A DNA stretch of 64,000 bases from Polaribacter sp. BAL334 (GCF_015767435.1 NZ_JADWOV010000293.1:1-64000), one strand, 5' to 3'; shown: positions 43,071-52,654, counted from the stretch's first letter. The notes: a model not told the origin generated them from the letters alone. Program-made: numbers and translations.

Positions 43071-43105
43071 AACTGGCGTATGTTTTAGGGGTTCATACGC
43101 CAGTT
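43071..43105 (-). terminator. Hairpin between DUF4331 and TPR genes
   Basis: AACTGGCGTATG (43071-43082) and CATACGCCAGTT (43094-43105) form a perfect 12-bp stem. On the minus strand it is followed by ATTTT, a weak T tract, so it may be a partial terminator or an mRNA stabiliser that sets different levels for the genes on either side. Confidence 0.7.
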
Positions 43106-43144
43106 TATAAGGGGTTTTTTACTTTTTAGGGGGTTTGTGTTATC

Positions 43145-43699
43145 CTACCAAGGACTTGCCAAGTAAGGAAATGATGTCAAAAATGGTTTGTCATTGGCAT
43201 CTACATTGTCATTAGATAAAGTTGGATTTTCAGAAAAATCTTCTCCACCAAAAATCAATAACAATTCAACTGTAATCACATCATCAGCCAAAGCTCTTCC
43301 TGTTAATACATTTGTGCCATCAAAAAAAGTGGTTTTTCCATCTAAGGAAACATTCAATACGTCTGTTGCTAGCAATCCTGTGAAAGATGCTGCATCCAAT
43401 CCCAAGGCATTTTTGTCACCTGCATTTGCGAACGCTGGACTTAATCCCATCAAATTTGTTTGAAACATGGATTGGAATGCAGCTCCTTGTTGAGAAGGCA
43501 CAGTTGTGTTGAAAGCATTTTTACTTGCTGATGACACAAAAACCGTATTGACTGCTGGTCTTCCCATTTGATCTTTTTGCTCATATACTCCTGCAAATTG
43601 GTTGTCCATTTCAGACATATTATCGTCATTATCATTGCAACTAATTACAAAAAGTGAAAAAGTTGCGATTGCTATATATTTTAAAACTGGTAATTTCAT
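43145..43699 (-). CDS. DUF4331-like lipoprotein, second of a pair
   Basis: A 184-residue lipoprotein (Cys21 in FVISCNDN) with an acidic NDNDDNMSEMDN linker. The remainder (YEQKDQMGRPAVNTVFV, DVLNVSLDGKTTFFDGTNVL, GRALADDVITVELLLIFGG) matches the C-terminal part of DUF4331 proteins. The neighbouring gene upstream encodes the N-terminal type. Together they look like a two-chain version of the longer single DUF4331 proteins of other phyla. Cell location: envelope. Function unknown. Confidence 0.8.
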   Translation of the reverse strand: MKLPVLKYIAIATFSLFVISCNDNDDNMSEMDNQFAGVYEQKDQMGRPAVNTVFVSSASKNAFNTTVPSQQGAAFQSMFQTNLMGLSPAFANAGDKNALGLDAASFTGLLATDVLNVSLDGKTTFFDGTNVLTGRALADDVITVELLLIFGGEDFSENPTLSNDNVDANDKPFLTSFPYLASPW

Positions 43700-43727
43700 G
43701 ATATTGTTTTTTAAAGTTTGATGTTAA

Positions 43728-44378
43728 TTATCTTTTTGTTTTTGCTTCTACCCAAGTATTGATGGTACCTGAACCTCCAATGCTACTCTTTGGGACTTCA
43801 ACTACGATGGATAATACGTTTGAACCTGCAAAAGTATCTGCCCCTGGATTGTTAAAACCTGAAGCATTTCCTCCTAAAATAGCACCATATTGTGCAAAAT
43901 CCATAAAGAAAGGATCGTCTCTTGGCCCAGCAAAAAACTTCATGTTGTTTTGAGTTGCCACAATCGCATTTGACCCATAAGGAGTGATTGCCACTTCTGA
44001 TTTTGTTGCAGATACATTTACAAAACTGTTCAATCCTGGTGATGCAGGTGCAGACGGGCCAAAGAAATACATTTTACCATCTCTTGGAATTGCCTGAATG
44101 ACCAAATCTTCGATGTTGTCATTATTTGTATCAATGTTGAATTCCACTAATACATTCTCATCAAAAGAAGCACTTGCTGTTGCTGTCGGACTTAACAATC
44201 CTTGTACGTTGGCTACGAATACCAAATTATTGGTATCTTCTCCCTGAAAAGCATAGAAATCTGTGATGTCTGCACTTGTTCCTTGTGTTGCAGGAGCATC
44301 AATATGATCTGCTGCAATTGCTACTAAACCAATAATCGCTGAGAAAATGGTTACTGCTAAAATTTTTGTTTTTTTCAT
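43728..44378 (-). CDS. DUF4331-family secreted protein, first of a pair
   Basis: Starting at MKKTKILAV the protein has 216 residues (an in-frame ATG at 44417 would add 13 residues ahead of the signal peptide and is unlikely). After the signal peptide comes ADHIDAPATQGTSADITDFY, the hallmark opening of DUF4331. FNIDTNNDNIEDLVIQAIPR and SVLSIVVEVPKSS-like strands follow. Repeated acidic Asp/Asn segments could bind calcium. It is the first gene of the DUF4331-DUF4331-TPR-TonB receptor operon, which suggests a joint surface function that is not yet known. Confidence 0.85.
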   Translation of the reverse strand: MKKTKILAVTIFSAIIGLVAIAADHIDAPATQGTSADITDFYAFQGEDTNNLVFVANVQGLLSPTATASASFDENVLVEFNIDTNNDNIEDLVIQAIPRDGKMYFFGPSAPASPGLNSFVNVSATKSEVAITPYGSNAIVATQNNMKFFAGPRDDPFFMDFAQYGAILGGNASGFNNPGADTFAGSNVLSIVVEVPKSSIGGSGTINTWVEAKTKR

Positions 44379-44546
44379 TGTGTGAGTTTTTAATGTTTGT
44401 TTTAATTTGTCTCTCACACATACTTACGAGAGAATTCAAGTTGCGGTTTTAAAAAAGTTGATTTTTTTTAAACTTTTTTTTAAAACCCTTGTAAATAGGG
44501 AGAAAATCGATAGAAAAAAATTCAGTTTCATAAAATATTTGTAGTA

Positions 44547-45398
44547 TTGCAATACCAATTTGAAAGCATTTTGAAAAAAACGAAACCAAAAAAAGACTGG
44601 AGATCACGTCTTCATGAAATAATTTATGAAGCAGACACCAAAGAAGGAAAACTTTTTGATGTCATTTTATTGATTTTTATTCTTTTAAGTGTTTTTTTAG
44701 TGATCCTGGAAAGTGTACAATCTATAAACGAAAAATACTATGCCCTTTTAAATATCTCAGAATGGATCATTACCATTCTTTTTTCAATTGAATATATTCT
44801 TAGAATTGTATCTGTAAAAAAACCTCTTTCCTATATATTTAGTTTTTACGGAATCATAGATTTACTTTCTACTATTCCCAAATATTTATCTTTCATTATA
44901 GTAGGTTCGCACAATTTAATTGCATTAAGAGCTTTGCGATTGTTGCGCGTTTTTAGAATTTTAAAACTTACACGTTATATTGGCGCTTCCAACAATTTGA
45001 TTTTAGCAATGAAAGCCAGTAAAACTAAAATTGCGGTGTTTTTATATTTTGTGATCATACTTTGTATAATTTTAGGAACCATTATGTACATTATTGAAGG
45101 TGCTGAAAATGGTTTTACCAATATTCCTAAAAGTATTTATTGGGCGATTGTTACACTAACCACAGTTGGTTTTGGCGATATTACTCCGCAAACTCCTTTT
45201 GGTCAATTTATTGCAAGCATCATCATGATTATAGGATATGCCATTATTGCAATTCCTACTGGAATTGTAAGTTCGGAAATGACAAAAAAGAATCAAATTT
45301 TAGAAGAAAACACGGAAGTTTGCCCAAATTGTGCAGCAGAACATCACAAAGAAAAAGCAAAACATTGTTATCAATGTGGCAGTAACTTACATTCATGA
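44547..45398 (+). CDS. Voltage-gated-type potassium channel with zinc-ribbon tail
   Basis: The 283 residues show six membrane helices: a voltage-sensor S4 with regularly spaced arginines (RALRLLRVFRILKLTR, 128-143) and the K+ selectivity filter TTVGFGD (205-211) between S5 and S6. The C-terminus carries four Cys (259, 262, 274, 277) in CPNC and CYQC, a likely zinc ribbon, which is unusual for such a channel. Start choice is uncertain: TTG 44547 or, more likely given its position after the AT-rich promoter, TTG 44571. It overlaps miaA by 4 bases. Confidence 0.9.
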   Translation: MQYQFESILKKTKPKKDWRSRLHEIIYEADTKEGKLFDVILLIFILLSVFLVILESVQSINEKYYALLNISEWIITILFSIEYILRIVSVKKPLSYIFSFYGIIDLLSTIPKYLSFIIVGSHNLIALRALRLLRVFRILKLTRYIGASNNLILAMKASKTKIAVFLYFVIILCIILGTIMYIIEGAENGFTNIPKSIYWAIVTLTTVGFGDITPQTPFGQFIASIIMIIGYAIIAIPTGIVSSEMTKKNQILEENTEVCPNCAAEHHKEKAKHCYQCGSNLHS

Positions 45399-46318
45399 AT
45401 TCTAAAAAAACAAATACGCTTATCACTATTGTAGGTCCAACAGCGATTGGAAAAACGGCGTTGAGTATTCAGCTAGCAAGTCATTTCAATGCGAGTATTA
45501 TTTCCTGTGATTCTCGTCAGTTTTTCAAAGAAATGAGTATTGGGACAGCTGTTCCTGAAACTGAAGAATTAACTGCTGCAACGCATTATTTTATCCAAAA
45601 TAAATCGATTTTTGAAGAATACAATGTGGGACATTTTGAACGTGAAGCACTACAACAATTAGACGAATTATTTGCACAAAATTCCATTCAAATTATGGTT
45701 GGAGGAAGTGGATTGTATGTAAATGCAGTGCTGAATGGATTGGATGATTTTCCAGAAATTGATTCCTCTATCAGAGAACAACTTCAAAAAGATTTGCAAG
45801 AAAAAGGCATTGAATATCTGCAATCACAACTCAAAATGTTAGATTTAGAGAGCTTTGAAACCATTGCTATTGACAATCCTCACAGGATTATGAGAGCTTT
45901 AGAAATTTGCATTGGAACACAAAAACCCTATTCATCTTTCAAAAACAAAGAAAAAAATGCCAGAAATTTCAATATCATTCAAATTGGATTAACCGCAGAA
46001 AGAGCTGAAATTTATGACAGAATCAATCAACGAGTTGACATCATGATGGAAAAAGGATTGCTTGAGGAAGCCAAACAATTGTATCCACATAAAAATCTAA
46101 ATGCTTTGCAAACAGTTGGTTATCGTGAATTGTTTGACTTTTTTGATGGAAATAGTTCATTAGAGTTTGCCATTTCTGAAATCAAAAAAAATACGCGCAG
46201 ATTTGCCAAAAGACAATTGACTTGGTTTCGAAAAGAGGAAACCATTCATTGGTTTGATTATAAAACGCCTTCCCAAGAAATTATCAATGCCATTTTAGAA
46301 AGATTGGCTACTTTTTAA
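45395..46318 (+). CDS. miaA: tRNA dimethylallyltransferase MiaA
   Basis: MiaA adds a dimethylallyl group to N6 of A37 in tRNAs that read UNN codons. The 307-residue protein has the P-loop GPTAIGKTALS at residue 14, SCDSRQFFKEMSIGTA, and GGSGLYVNAVL, and ends with the KNTRRFAKRQLTWFRKE segment. It overlaps the channel gene by ATGA, so translation is coupled. The window also has miaE, which hydroxylates the methylthiolated form of the same base. Confidence 0.95.
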   Translation: MNSKKTNTLITIVGPTAIGKTALSIQLASHFNASIISCDSRQFFKEMSIGTAVPETEELTAATHYFIQNKSIFEEYNVGHFEREALQQLDELFAQNSIQIMVGGSGLYVNAVLNGLDDFPEIDSSIREQLQKDLQEKGIEYLQSQLKMLDLESFETIAIDNPHRIMRALEICIGTQKPYSSFKNKEKNARNFNIIQIGLTAERAEIYDRINQRVDIMMEKGLLEEAKQLYPHKNLNALQTVGYRELFDFFDGNSSLEFAISEIKKNTRRFAKRQLTWFRKEETIHWFDYKTPSQEIINAILERLATF

Positions 46319-46350
46319 CGAAGAACGCTTTTGTAGTTCACTCACTTTTA

Positions 46351-46358
46351 TATCTTTG
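46351..46358 (+). promoter_or_regulatory. -7 box of the OmpH-like gene
   Basis: TATCTTTG with TTTG 17 bp upstream (46330-46333). The ATG follows 17 bp downstream. Confidence 0.5.
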
Positions 46359-46375
46359 CCAAAATAAATTCAATC

Positions 46376-46894
46376 ATGAAATCAAAAATAGTTTTTTTAA
46401 GTGCGCTGTTATTTAGCACTATTGCTTTTGGGCAAACCAAATTAGGTACAATTGATAATGATTACATCATCAATTTAATGCCAGAAACAAAAATTGTAGT
46501 AAAAATGGCCCAAGAATATGGTCAAAAATTGGATTCTTCATTTACCATAAAAATGAAAGAATATCAAACAAAAGTGGATTATTATAATAAAAATGAAAAA
46601 GAATATGGGGAATTGATGAAAAAAACATTGATTTCTGAAATCAAAGTCATGGAACAAGATATTCAAAAATATCAAGAAAATGGTTCGAAATTGATGCAAT
46701 TGAAACAAAATGAGTTGATGCGTCCTTTGTATAAAAAACTGAATGATGTTATTGATTTGGTTGCCAAAGAAAACAAATACACACAAATCTTAACCATTCA
46801 AGGAAATCAGTTTGCTTATATTGATGAGAAATTTGATATTACAAAATTAGTAATGGACAAATTAGGTTTGAAAGAACCAGAAGTAAAAGAATAA
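46376..46894 (+). CDS. OmpH/Skp-family periplasmic chaperone
   Basis: The 172-residue protein has a signal peptide (cleavage near AFGQT), a short beta-strand core (KLGTIDNDYIINLMPE), and two long helices rich in Lys/Glu (YQTKVDYYNKNEKEYGELMK and on) forming the tentacle-like coiled coil of Skp. It ends YAYIDEKFDITKLV-like (FAYIDEKFDITKLV). Skp proteins hold unfolded outer-membrane proteins in the periplasm. It stands alone, with a good promoter before it and a bidirectional terminator after it. Confidence 0.85.
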   Translation: MKSKIVFLSALLFSTIAFGQTKLGTIDNDYIINLMPETKIVVKMAQEYGQKLDSSFTIKMKEYQTKVDYYNKNEKEYGELMKKTLISEIKVMEQDIQKYQENGSKLMQLKQNELMRPLYKKLNDVIDLVAKENKYTQILTIQGNQFAYIDEKFDITKLVMDKLGLKEPEVKE

Positions 46895-46912
46895 TTACTT
46901 CTTTCAAAACAT

Positions 46913-46943
46913 AAAAAAACCTCACAATTTGTGAGGTTTTTTT
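46913..46943. terminator. Bidirectional terminator between OmpH-like gene and msrA
   Basis: CCTCACA / TGTGAGG with loop ATT is flanked by seven A on one side and seven T on the other, extending the stem. It serves both convergent genes. Confidence 0.9.
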
Positions 46944-46944
46944 A

Positions 46945-47598
46945 TTACTGTTTCTCATTTTCCTTTAACAATTCAGGAAACATCTTTTTAAATCGATTCA
47001 ATCTTGGGATAGAAACTGCTTTTACATAGGGCTGATTTGGATTGTTTGTTTCAAAATCCTGATGGTAATCTTCAGCTTTGTAAAATTTCTTGAATTTTTG
47101 CACTTCAGTCGCAACTTTTCCATTGTATTCTTCTTTATTGAGCTTTGCTATTATTTTATTTATGATGGTTTTTTCTTGTTCATTGCTGTAAAAAATAATA
47201 GAACGATATTGACTTCCATAATCAGGATGTTGGCCATTTACGGTAGTTGGATTGTGCGAACCATAATACACTTTCACCAATGTTTCAAATGACACTATTT
47301 TCGGATTGTAATACACAGCCACAGTTTCAGCATGTCCTGTATCTCCTTTTCCAGTTGATTCATAGGTTGGATTTTTTGTATGTCCTCCTGCATATCCAGA
47401 AACTGCCTCCTCTACTCCTTTTACACTTTCAAAAATAGCTTCCACACACCAAAAACAGCCACTTGCAAAATAAGCCACTTTGGTTTCTTGAGAAGGTGTG
47501 TAACTTTTTTTTGCTGTTGTTGGTTGATTTTTTTCAGCTCCAATACACGAAATAAAAGTGAATAGGATTGTTGAAAAAAGAATGTTAGTGTATTTCAT
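46945..47598 (-). CDS. msrA: Peptide-methionine (S)-S-oxide reductase MsrA, lipoprotein form
   Basis: MsrA reduces S-sulfoxide methionine in damaged proteins. The 217-residue protein has catalytic Cys48 in ASGCFWCVEAIFESVKG, YAGGHTKNPTYES and GHAETVAVYY. An N-terminal lipobox (Cys18 in TFISC) predicts anchoring in the envelope, so it protects periplasmic or surface proteins. The domain is complete, and no MsrB domain is fused. Confidence 0.95.
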   Translation of the reverse strand: MKYTNILFSTILFTFISCIGAEKNQPTTAKKSYTPSQETKVAYFASGCFWCVEAIFESVKGVEEAVSGYAGGHTKNPTYESTGKGDTGHAETVAVYYNPKIVSFETLVKVYYGSHNPTTVNGQHPDYGSQYRSIIFYSNEQEKTIINKIIAKLNKEEYNGKVATEVQKFKKFYKAEDYHQDFETNNPNQPYVKAVSIPRLNRFKKMFPELLKENEKQ

Positions 47599-47747
47599 AT
47601 ATAAATTATTTAATTTTTATTATTTCAATATTTTATTGACTCATTACTTCATTGTCATTCGTCGTCTAAAAATACAACAATTTACATTTTGTTTACAACT
47701 TTCACAATTTATTAAGAATCCATCTTGTAAAACACGCCCTAGATATG

Positions 47748-47755
47748 TATTTTTG
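47748..47755 (+). promoter_or_regulatory. -7 box of dnaX
   Basis: TATTTTTG preceded by TTG 20 bp upstream (47725-47727). The ATG at 47773 follows after 17 bp. Confidence 0.5.
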
Positions 47756-47772
47756 TTGACCAATAAAAAAAT

Positions 47773-49471
47773 ATGGAGCATTTTATCGTTTCTGCGCGCA
47801 AATATCGCCCTCAAAATTTTGAGGATGTTATTGGGCAACAAGCAATTACGAATACTTTAGAAAATGCGATTAAAAATAATCACTTAGCACAAGCTTTGCT
47901 TTTTACAGGTCCGAGAGGTGTTGGAAAAACTTCTTGTGCAAGGATTTTAGCAAAAAAAATCAATCTTCAAGGCTCAAATATTGCTGAAGACGAGGATTTT
48001 GCTTTCAATATTTTCGAATTGGATGCTGCTTCTAATAATTCAGTAGATGACATTAGAAGTCTTACTGACCAAGTGCGCATTCCACCACAAACAGGAAAAT
48101 ATAAAGTATATATCATTGATGAGGTGCACATGTTATCTCAAGCTGCTTTCAATGCGTTTCTAAAAACCTTGGAAGAACCCCCAGCACATGCTATTTTCAT
48201 TTTAGCAACCACCGAAAAACACAAAATTATTCCAACGATTTTATCTCGTTGTCAGATTTTTGATTTCAAAAGAATTGGTGTCTTAGATGCAAAAAACTAT
48301 CTGAAAACCATTTGCAAAAACGAAGGAATCACAGCAGATGATGATGCTTTGCACATCATTGCTCAAAAAGCAGATGGTGCCATGCGTGATGCATTGTCCA
48401 TTTTTGACAGAGTTATCAGTTTTTCTGGAAAAAATTTGACAAGAGAAGCTGTTGCTGAAAACTTGAATGTCTTGGATTATGACACGTATTTTTCGATGAC
48501 GGATTTGCTGTTAACAAATAACATTCCTGAGGTGTTGAATGCTTTCAATATCATTTTATCCAAAGGTTTTGAAGGACATCATTTTATCAATGGTTTGGCA
48601 AGTCATTTTCGAGATTTATTGGTAGCAAAAGATAAAATAACACTTGATTTGCTAGAAGTTGGTGACATTGCCAAACAAAAATATTTAGTACAAGCAACCA
48701 AAGCAAGCGTTTCATTTTTGATGGATGCCATCGAAAAAGCAAATTCTTGCGACTTGAATTATAAAATCAGTAAAATTCAGCGATTGCTGGTGGAATTGAC
48801 TTTAATGCAAATTGCCTCTATCACTTTTGATGGAGAAAAAAAAAAAACCAGCTAACTTCATAATTCCGGCAACCTTTTTTCAAGCTTTGATGCCTGCTAA
48901 AAAAGAAGTTGTCAAAGAAACTCTGAAAATTGCTGTTGAAACTGTAAAATCGGTTCCAGAACAAAGCAAAAAAATCGTTGCTGAACCCCAAAAATCCATC
49001 ATAGAAAAGCTTCAAAAAAGAGAATCTTCCTTGTCTTTGAAAAGTGTTTTCAAACCCAAAGAGATAGAAAAATCGGTGGTAGAAGAAAATTATGATGACT
49101 ATCCTAAAACCGTTTTTACCGTTAAACAATTGGAATTGTATTGGAACGAATATACTTCTTTATTAGAAAAAAAAGGGGAACAAAGCATGGCTGCTATTTT
49201 GAGTATTGGAAAACCAATTTTAGGCGAAAATTTTCAAATATCATGCACTGTTTCCAATTCGTTAATGGAAGATCAGTTTTTAAGAGCAAGACCCAACTTA
49301 CTGCATTTTTTGAGAGAAAAACTGAATAATTATGGAATTGACATCTCCGTAATTTTAGACGAAACTGTATCTAAAAAGTTTGCCTATACTCCTCAAGAAA
49401 AGTTTAATAAAATGAAAGAAAAAAATCCATTGATTGAGAAATTACGCCAAACATTTGAATTGGATTTGTAA
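47773..49471 (+). CDS. dnaX: DNA polymerase III gamma/tau subunit, frame broken at an A12 run
   Basis: DnaX is the clamp-loader ATPase. The first frame (47773-48855, 360 residues) has Walker A GPRGVGKT (46-53), DEVHML, SRC-box SRCQIFDFKR, and domain III. It stops soon after GEKKK because the run of A at 48836-48847 has 12 bases. With 11 or 14 A the frame continues into PANFIIPATFF and a 207-residue C-terminal region to 49471, giving a tau of about 565 residues. So either transcriptional slippage makes gamma and tau from one gene, or the run is miscalled. The usual zinc Cys cluster after Walker A is absent, as I recall for relatives. Confidence 0.88.
48836..48847 (+). other. A12 slippery run in dnaX
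   Basis: Twelve A in a row join the two dnaX frames. In frame, the run leads to Thr-Ser-stop. Loss of one A, or gain of two, restores the long product. A ribosomal -1 shift would enter the wrong frame, so RNA-polymerase slippage or a +1 shift is needed. Confidence 0.85.
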
Positions 49472-49477
49472 TATTTT

Positions 49478-49912
49478 TTATTTAAAAACCCACACTTTTT
49501 GACCAATAAAATTAAATGATGCACTCAATAAAGTTGCACCTACAAATGCTACGAAATATTTGTAAGGAATTGCTGTAAATGCTATATTTTTTTGTAAAAT
49601 CCTAAGAAAAAAAGAATTCATAAATACATTTATAAGTAAAGAAAAACTATAAAGAATTATGAATTTTCCAAATCTTTTAGATGATTTATTATTATGCTTC
49701 CATGTCCAAGATTTGTTGAAAATATAAGTAACATTTAAACCACATAAAAAAGAGATTGTTTTTGCAAAAGCTTCATTACTTATCTCTGAAAATGCTTTCT
49801 CATGCAATAAACGCAGTAAAAAATAATAGCAAATTAAATCTACAACAACCGCTAAAATTCCAATAAGTATAAATTTTATGAGTTGTTTTTTAAGAGGTGA
49901 ATAATTACGCAT
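49478..49912 (-). CDS. GtrA-family membrane protein
   Basis: The 144-residue protein has four membrane helices and GtrA features: FILIGILAVVVDLICYYFLL at the start, the middle NVTYIFNKSWTWK, and the C-terminal NFIGQKVWVFK. GtrA-like proteins are thought to flip lipid-linked sugars or to assist cell-wall glycosylation. No glycosyltransferase is adjacent. It converges with dnaX, 6 bp from its stop, without a clear terminator. Confidence 0.88.
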   Translation of the reverse strand: MRNYSPLKKQLIKFILIGILAVVVDLICYYFLLRLLHEKAFSEISNEAFAKTISFLCGLNVTYIFNKSWTWKHNNKSSKRFGKFIILYSFSLLINVFMNSFFLRILQKNIAFTAIPYKYFVAFVGATLLSASFNFIGQKVWVFK

Positions 49913-50103
49913 TGATTATAAATTGAGTTGATAATTCATGAACTTTTTACAAATATTTATTTTATTTGATAAAAGTTACACTTCTGATTAAAAAGACAAA
50001 AATACTTAATACTAATGAAAAGCAATCGAAAGTTTTTAAAACCTTAATATTATTCCCTTACATTAAAAAAGATTGTCAAATAATTAAGTTAGATTTGAAA
50101 CTC

Positions 50104-51921
50104 TTACACAATTTTCTTACCTAAATAAGATATAATTAACTCTTTTTTAGGTAATTTATCTCTCTCGTATTCAGTAATTAAATACAATCCTGACCCTTTT
50201 TCAATAAAAAGTGGAATTGATTTTTCTTCTTGGTAGAGTAAATTTAAAACCTCCTTATACTGTTTTTCATCTTTAATTTTTACTTGATGAATTACAGGGT
50301 TTTCTCTGTAAGCTTCACTTAAATTAATATAATCATCTTTTGGTGTGAAAAAGTGTAATTTTTCTTCGACTGTAGCTTCTTTAATTTCAGTAGATGAAGC
50401 AATTTTAAAAGAACCATGTTCACCAAAAACTTCAGAAAAATTTTCTAAAGCTTGTTTGTTTACAGTATCATTTGCGGTTAATGCAATTAAATAACCCACA
50501 TCATTCAACTCGATATTGTCAGTCAATTCATCATCATAAATATTAACATTCAACGCCTCTAAATTGTCTTGCAAAGCTTGCTCAATAAAATGTTTGTTGG
50601 AATCAATAATTACAATTCGCTTGCCTTTATCGCGCAAATAACTTGCTATCAATCTTGCTGGATTTGAAGCACCAACTATTAAAATTCCATTTGATTTTTT
50701 TAGAAAAACGCCAACAATTCTGGCAAAAAATCGAGCTGTAGTAGCATTTAAAAGTACGGTTCCAAGAACAATCATAAAAACCAATGGAGTGATGTATTCT
50801 GCACCTTCAACACCTTGTTTCAATAACTTACTTCCGAATAAAGAAGCAATTCCTGCAGCCACAATTCCTCTTGGTCCTACCCAACTTATAAAGATTTTTT
50901 CATTGAATTTTAGCTTGGAATTGATGGTACTTGCAAAAACAGCAAGAGGACGAATTACAAAAACAACAATCGCAAATAAAGCCAATGTTTTCCATGAATA
51001 TAAAAGCATTAACTCTTCAATATTCATGTTTGCTGCTAGTAAAATGAATAAAATTGAGATTAATAAAACACTCAAAGATTCTTTAAAGTACAACAATTCT
51101 TTGATGTTTTTCAATTTGCCATTTCCTAAAACCATTCCCATTACAACTACTGCCAATAATCCAGATTCGTGAGCAAAAAGTTCTGATTCTACAAACACTA
51201 AAAGTACTGTTGAAAGTGAGGCAACATTTAATAAATAATGAGGAATCATTTTTTTATTGATTACATAAGCCAATGCATGCGCAAACGTAAATCCAAAAGT
51301 AGTTCCAAATAACAAAATTTTTCCAAACTCAATAAATGCTGTTTTAGTAAATCCACTTTCACCACCAACTGTGATGAATTCAAAAACTAAAACCGCTACT
51401 AAAGCTCCAATAGGATCTATTAAAATTCCCTCCCATTTTAAAACAGTTGAGATGTCTTTTTTTAAAGGAATGTTTCTTAAAATGGGTGTGATTACTGTAG
51501 GTCCAGTAACAATGATTAGTCCCGAAAATAAAAAAGAAAGTTCCCAACTTAAATTAAAAATTTTATGAGCAACAATACCTGCTCCAAAAAAAGTAATAGC
51601 TGCACCTAAAGTGATTAATTTGGTAATGACTGGTCCTACGTTTTTAATCTCATCTCTTTTCAATGTCAAGCCTCCTTCAAATAAAATAATACTAATGGCC
51701 AATGACACAAAATTGTATAAATAATCTCCTGGAAAAAGTCCTTTTTCACCATTCCAAATGGGTTCAATCCATTTTGAACCATCTTCAGTAATATAAGTTG
51801 CAGCAATAGGTCCAACAAATAATCCAATTAAAATTAATGGAAGAATTGCAGGGATTTTAAATTTCCAAGCAACCCATTGCGCCAATATTCCTAAGATAAT
51901 AATTCCAGCTAATTCTAACAT
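50104..51921 (-). CDS. CPA1-type cation:proton antiporter with RCK (TrkA) domain
   Basis: The 605 residues begin with about 12 membrane helices (residues 1-390), including the ion-site region near WEGILIDPIGALVAVLVFEF. A TrkA-N nucleotide-binding domain follows at about 405-520 (GILIVGASNPARLIASYLRD, KRIVIIDSNKHFI), then a TrkA-C-like end. It likely exchanges Na+ or K+ for H+ and is gated by nucleotide. It is a single gene, divergent from miaE. Confidence 0.9.
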   Translation of the reverse strand: MLELAGIIILGILAQWVAWKFKIPAILPLILIGLFVGPIAATYITEDGSKWIEPIWNGEKGLFPGDYLYNFVSLAISIILFEGGLTLKRDEIKNVGPVITKLITLGAAITFFGAGIVAHKIFNLSWELSFLFSGLIIVTGPTVITPILRNIPLKKDISTVLKWEGILIDPIGALVAVLVFEFITVGGESGFTKTAFIEFGKILLFGTTFGFTFAHALAYVINKKMIPHYLLNVASLSTVLLVFVESELFAHESGLLAVVVMGMVLGNGKLKNIKELLYFKESLSVLLISILFILLAANMNIEELMLLYSWKTLALFAIVVFVIRPLAVFASTINSKLKFNEKIFISWVGPRGIVAAGIASLFGSKLLKQGVEGAEYITPLVFMIVLGTVLLNATTARFFARIVGVFLKKSNGILIVGASNPARLIASYLRDKGKRIVIIDSNKHFIEQALQDNLEALNVNIYDDELTDNIELNDVGYLIALTANDTVNKQALENFSEVFGEHGSFKIASSTEIKEATVEEKLHFFTPKDDYINLSEAYRENPVIHQVKIKDEKQYKEVLNLLYQEEKSIPLFIEKGSGLYLITEYERDKLPKKELIISYLGKKIV

Positions 51922-52036
51922 ATAGTTAAGATACTATTTAATCGTAAAAATAAGAATGTTTGTGACTGATAAAAATTAAAACATCACATTTTTTAAAAAA
52001 TTCAAGTAAAATCAGTTAGAATTTTAAGAATCAACT

Positions 52037-52044
52037 TAAATTTG
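52037..52044 (+). promoter_or_regulatory. -7 box of miaE
   Basis: TAAATTTG, an exact match to TAnnTTTG, 28 bp before the ATG. Confidence 0.45.
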
Positions 52045-52072
52045 CAATGAATAGTGCAAAAAATACAAAAAC

Positions 52073-52654
52073 ATGTTAGGTTTACAATTCGAAACTACCA
52101 CTTCATGGGCAGAAATTGCCAAAGATAATTTAGAACAAATACTTACTGATCATGCTTTTTTAGAACAAAAAGCAGCATCAAACGCGGTTTCTATCATCAT
52201 TAATTATTCCGAAGAAACGGAACTTGTCAAGGAGATGAGCAATATTGCGATTGAAGAAATGCAACATTTTAAAATGGTGCATTTATTAATGGTGAAAAGA
52301 GGCATGGTTTTGGGCAGAGAACAAAAAAATGATTATGCTGTGCAACTGCAAAAATTTTTTCCAAAAACCAAAGATAGAACAGATGCTTTGATTCAACGTT
52401 TATTAGTTGCTGCATTGATTGAAGCTCGAAGTTGCGAACGCTTTAAAGTATTTTCCGAAAACATGGAAGATGAAGAATTGAAAAAGTTTTATAAAAACTT
52501 AATGATTTCTGAGGCAAATCATTACACTACTTTTTTACAATTTGCACGTGAATATCAAGACCGTGAAATTGTAGATAAAAAATGGCATGCTTTATTGAAT
52601 TATGAAGCTGAAATGATGAAAGTTAGAGGAACAATTGCTAAAATTCACGGGTAA
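52073..52654 (+). CDS. miaE: tRNA-(ms2io6A)-hydroxylase MiaE
   Basis: MiaE is a diiron oxygenase that hydroxylates the isopentenyl group of ms2i6A37 in tRNA. The 193-residue four-helix protein carries the iron ligands in EQKAASNA, IEEMQHFKMVHLLM, EARSCERFKVF and SEANHYTTF, as expected for the family. It acts after MiaA (encoded 6 kb upstream) and a methylthiotransferase MiaB, which is not in the window. Confidence 0.92.
   Translation: MLGLQFETTTSWAEIAKDNLEQILTDHAFLEQKAASNAVSIIINYSEETELVKEMSNIAIEEMQHFKMVHLLMVKRGMVLGREQKNDYAVQLQKFFPKTKDRTDALIQRLLVAALIEARSCERFKVFSENMEDEELKKFYKNLMISEANHYTTFLQFAREYQDREIVDKKWHALLNYEAEMMKVRGTIAKIHG

Noticed and set aside
48812..48850. Independent gene start for the downstream dnaX frame (a peptide beginning MPLSLL)
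   Set aside because: Its first codons overlap well-conserved dnaX sequence in another frame; homology resumes only after the A run, so it is the continuation of dnaX.
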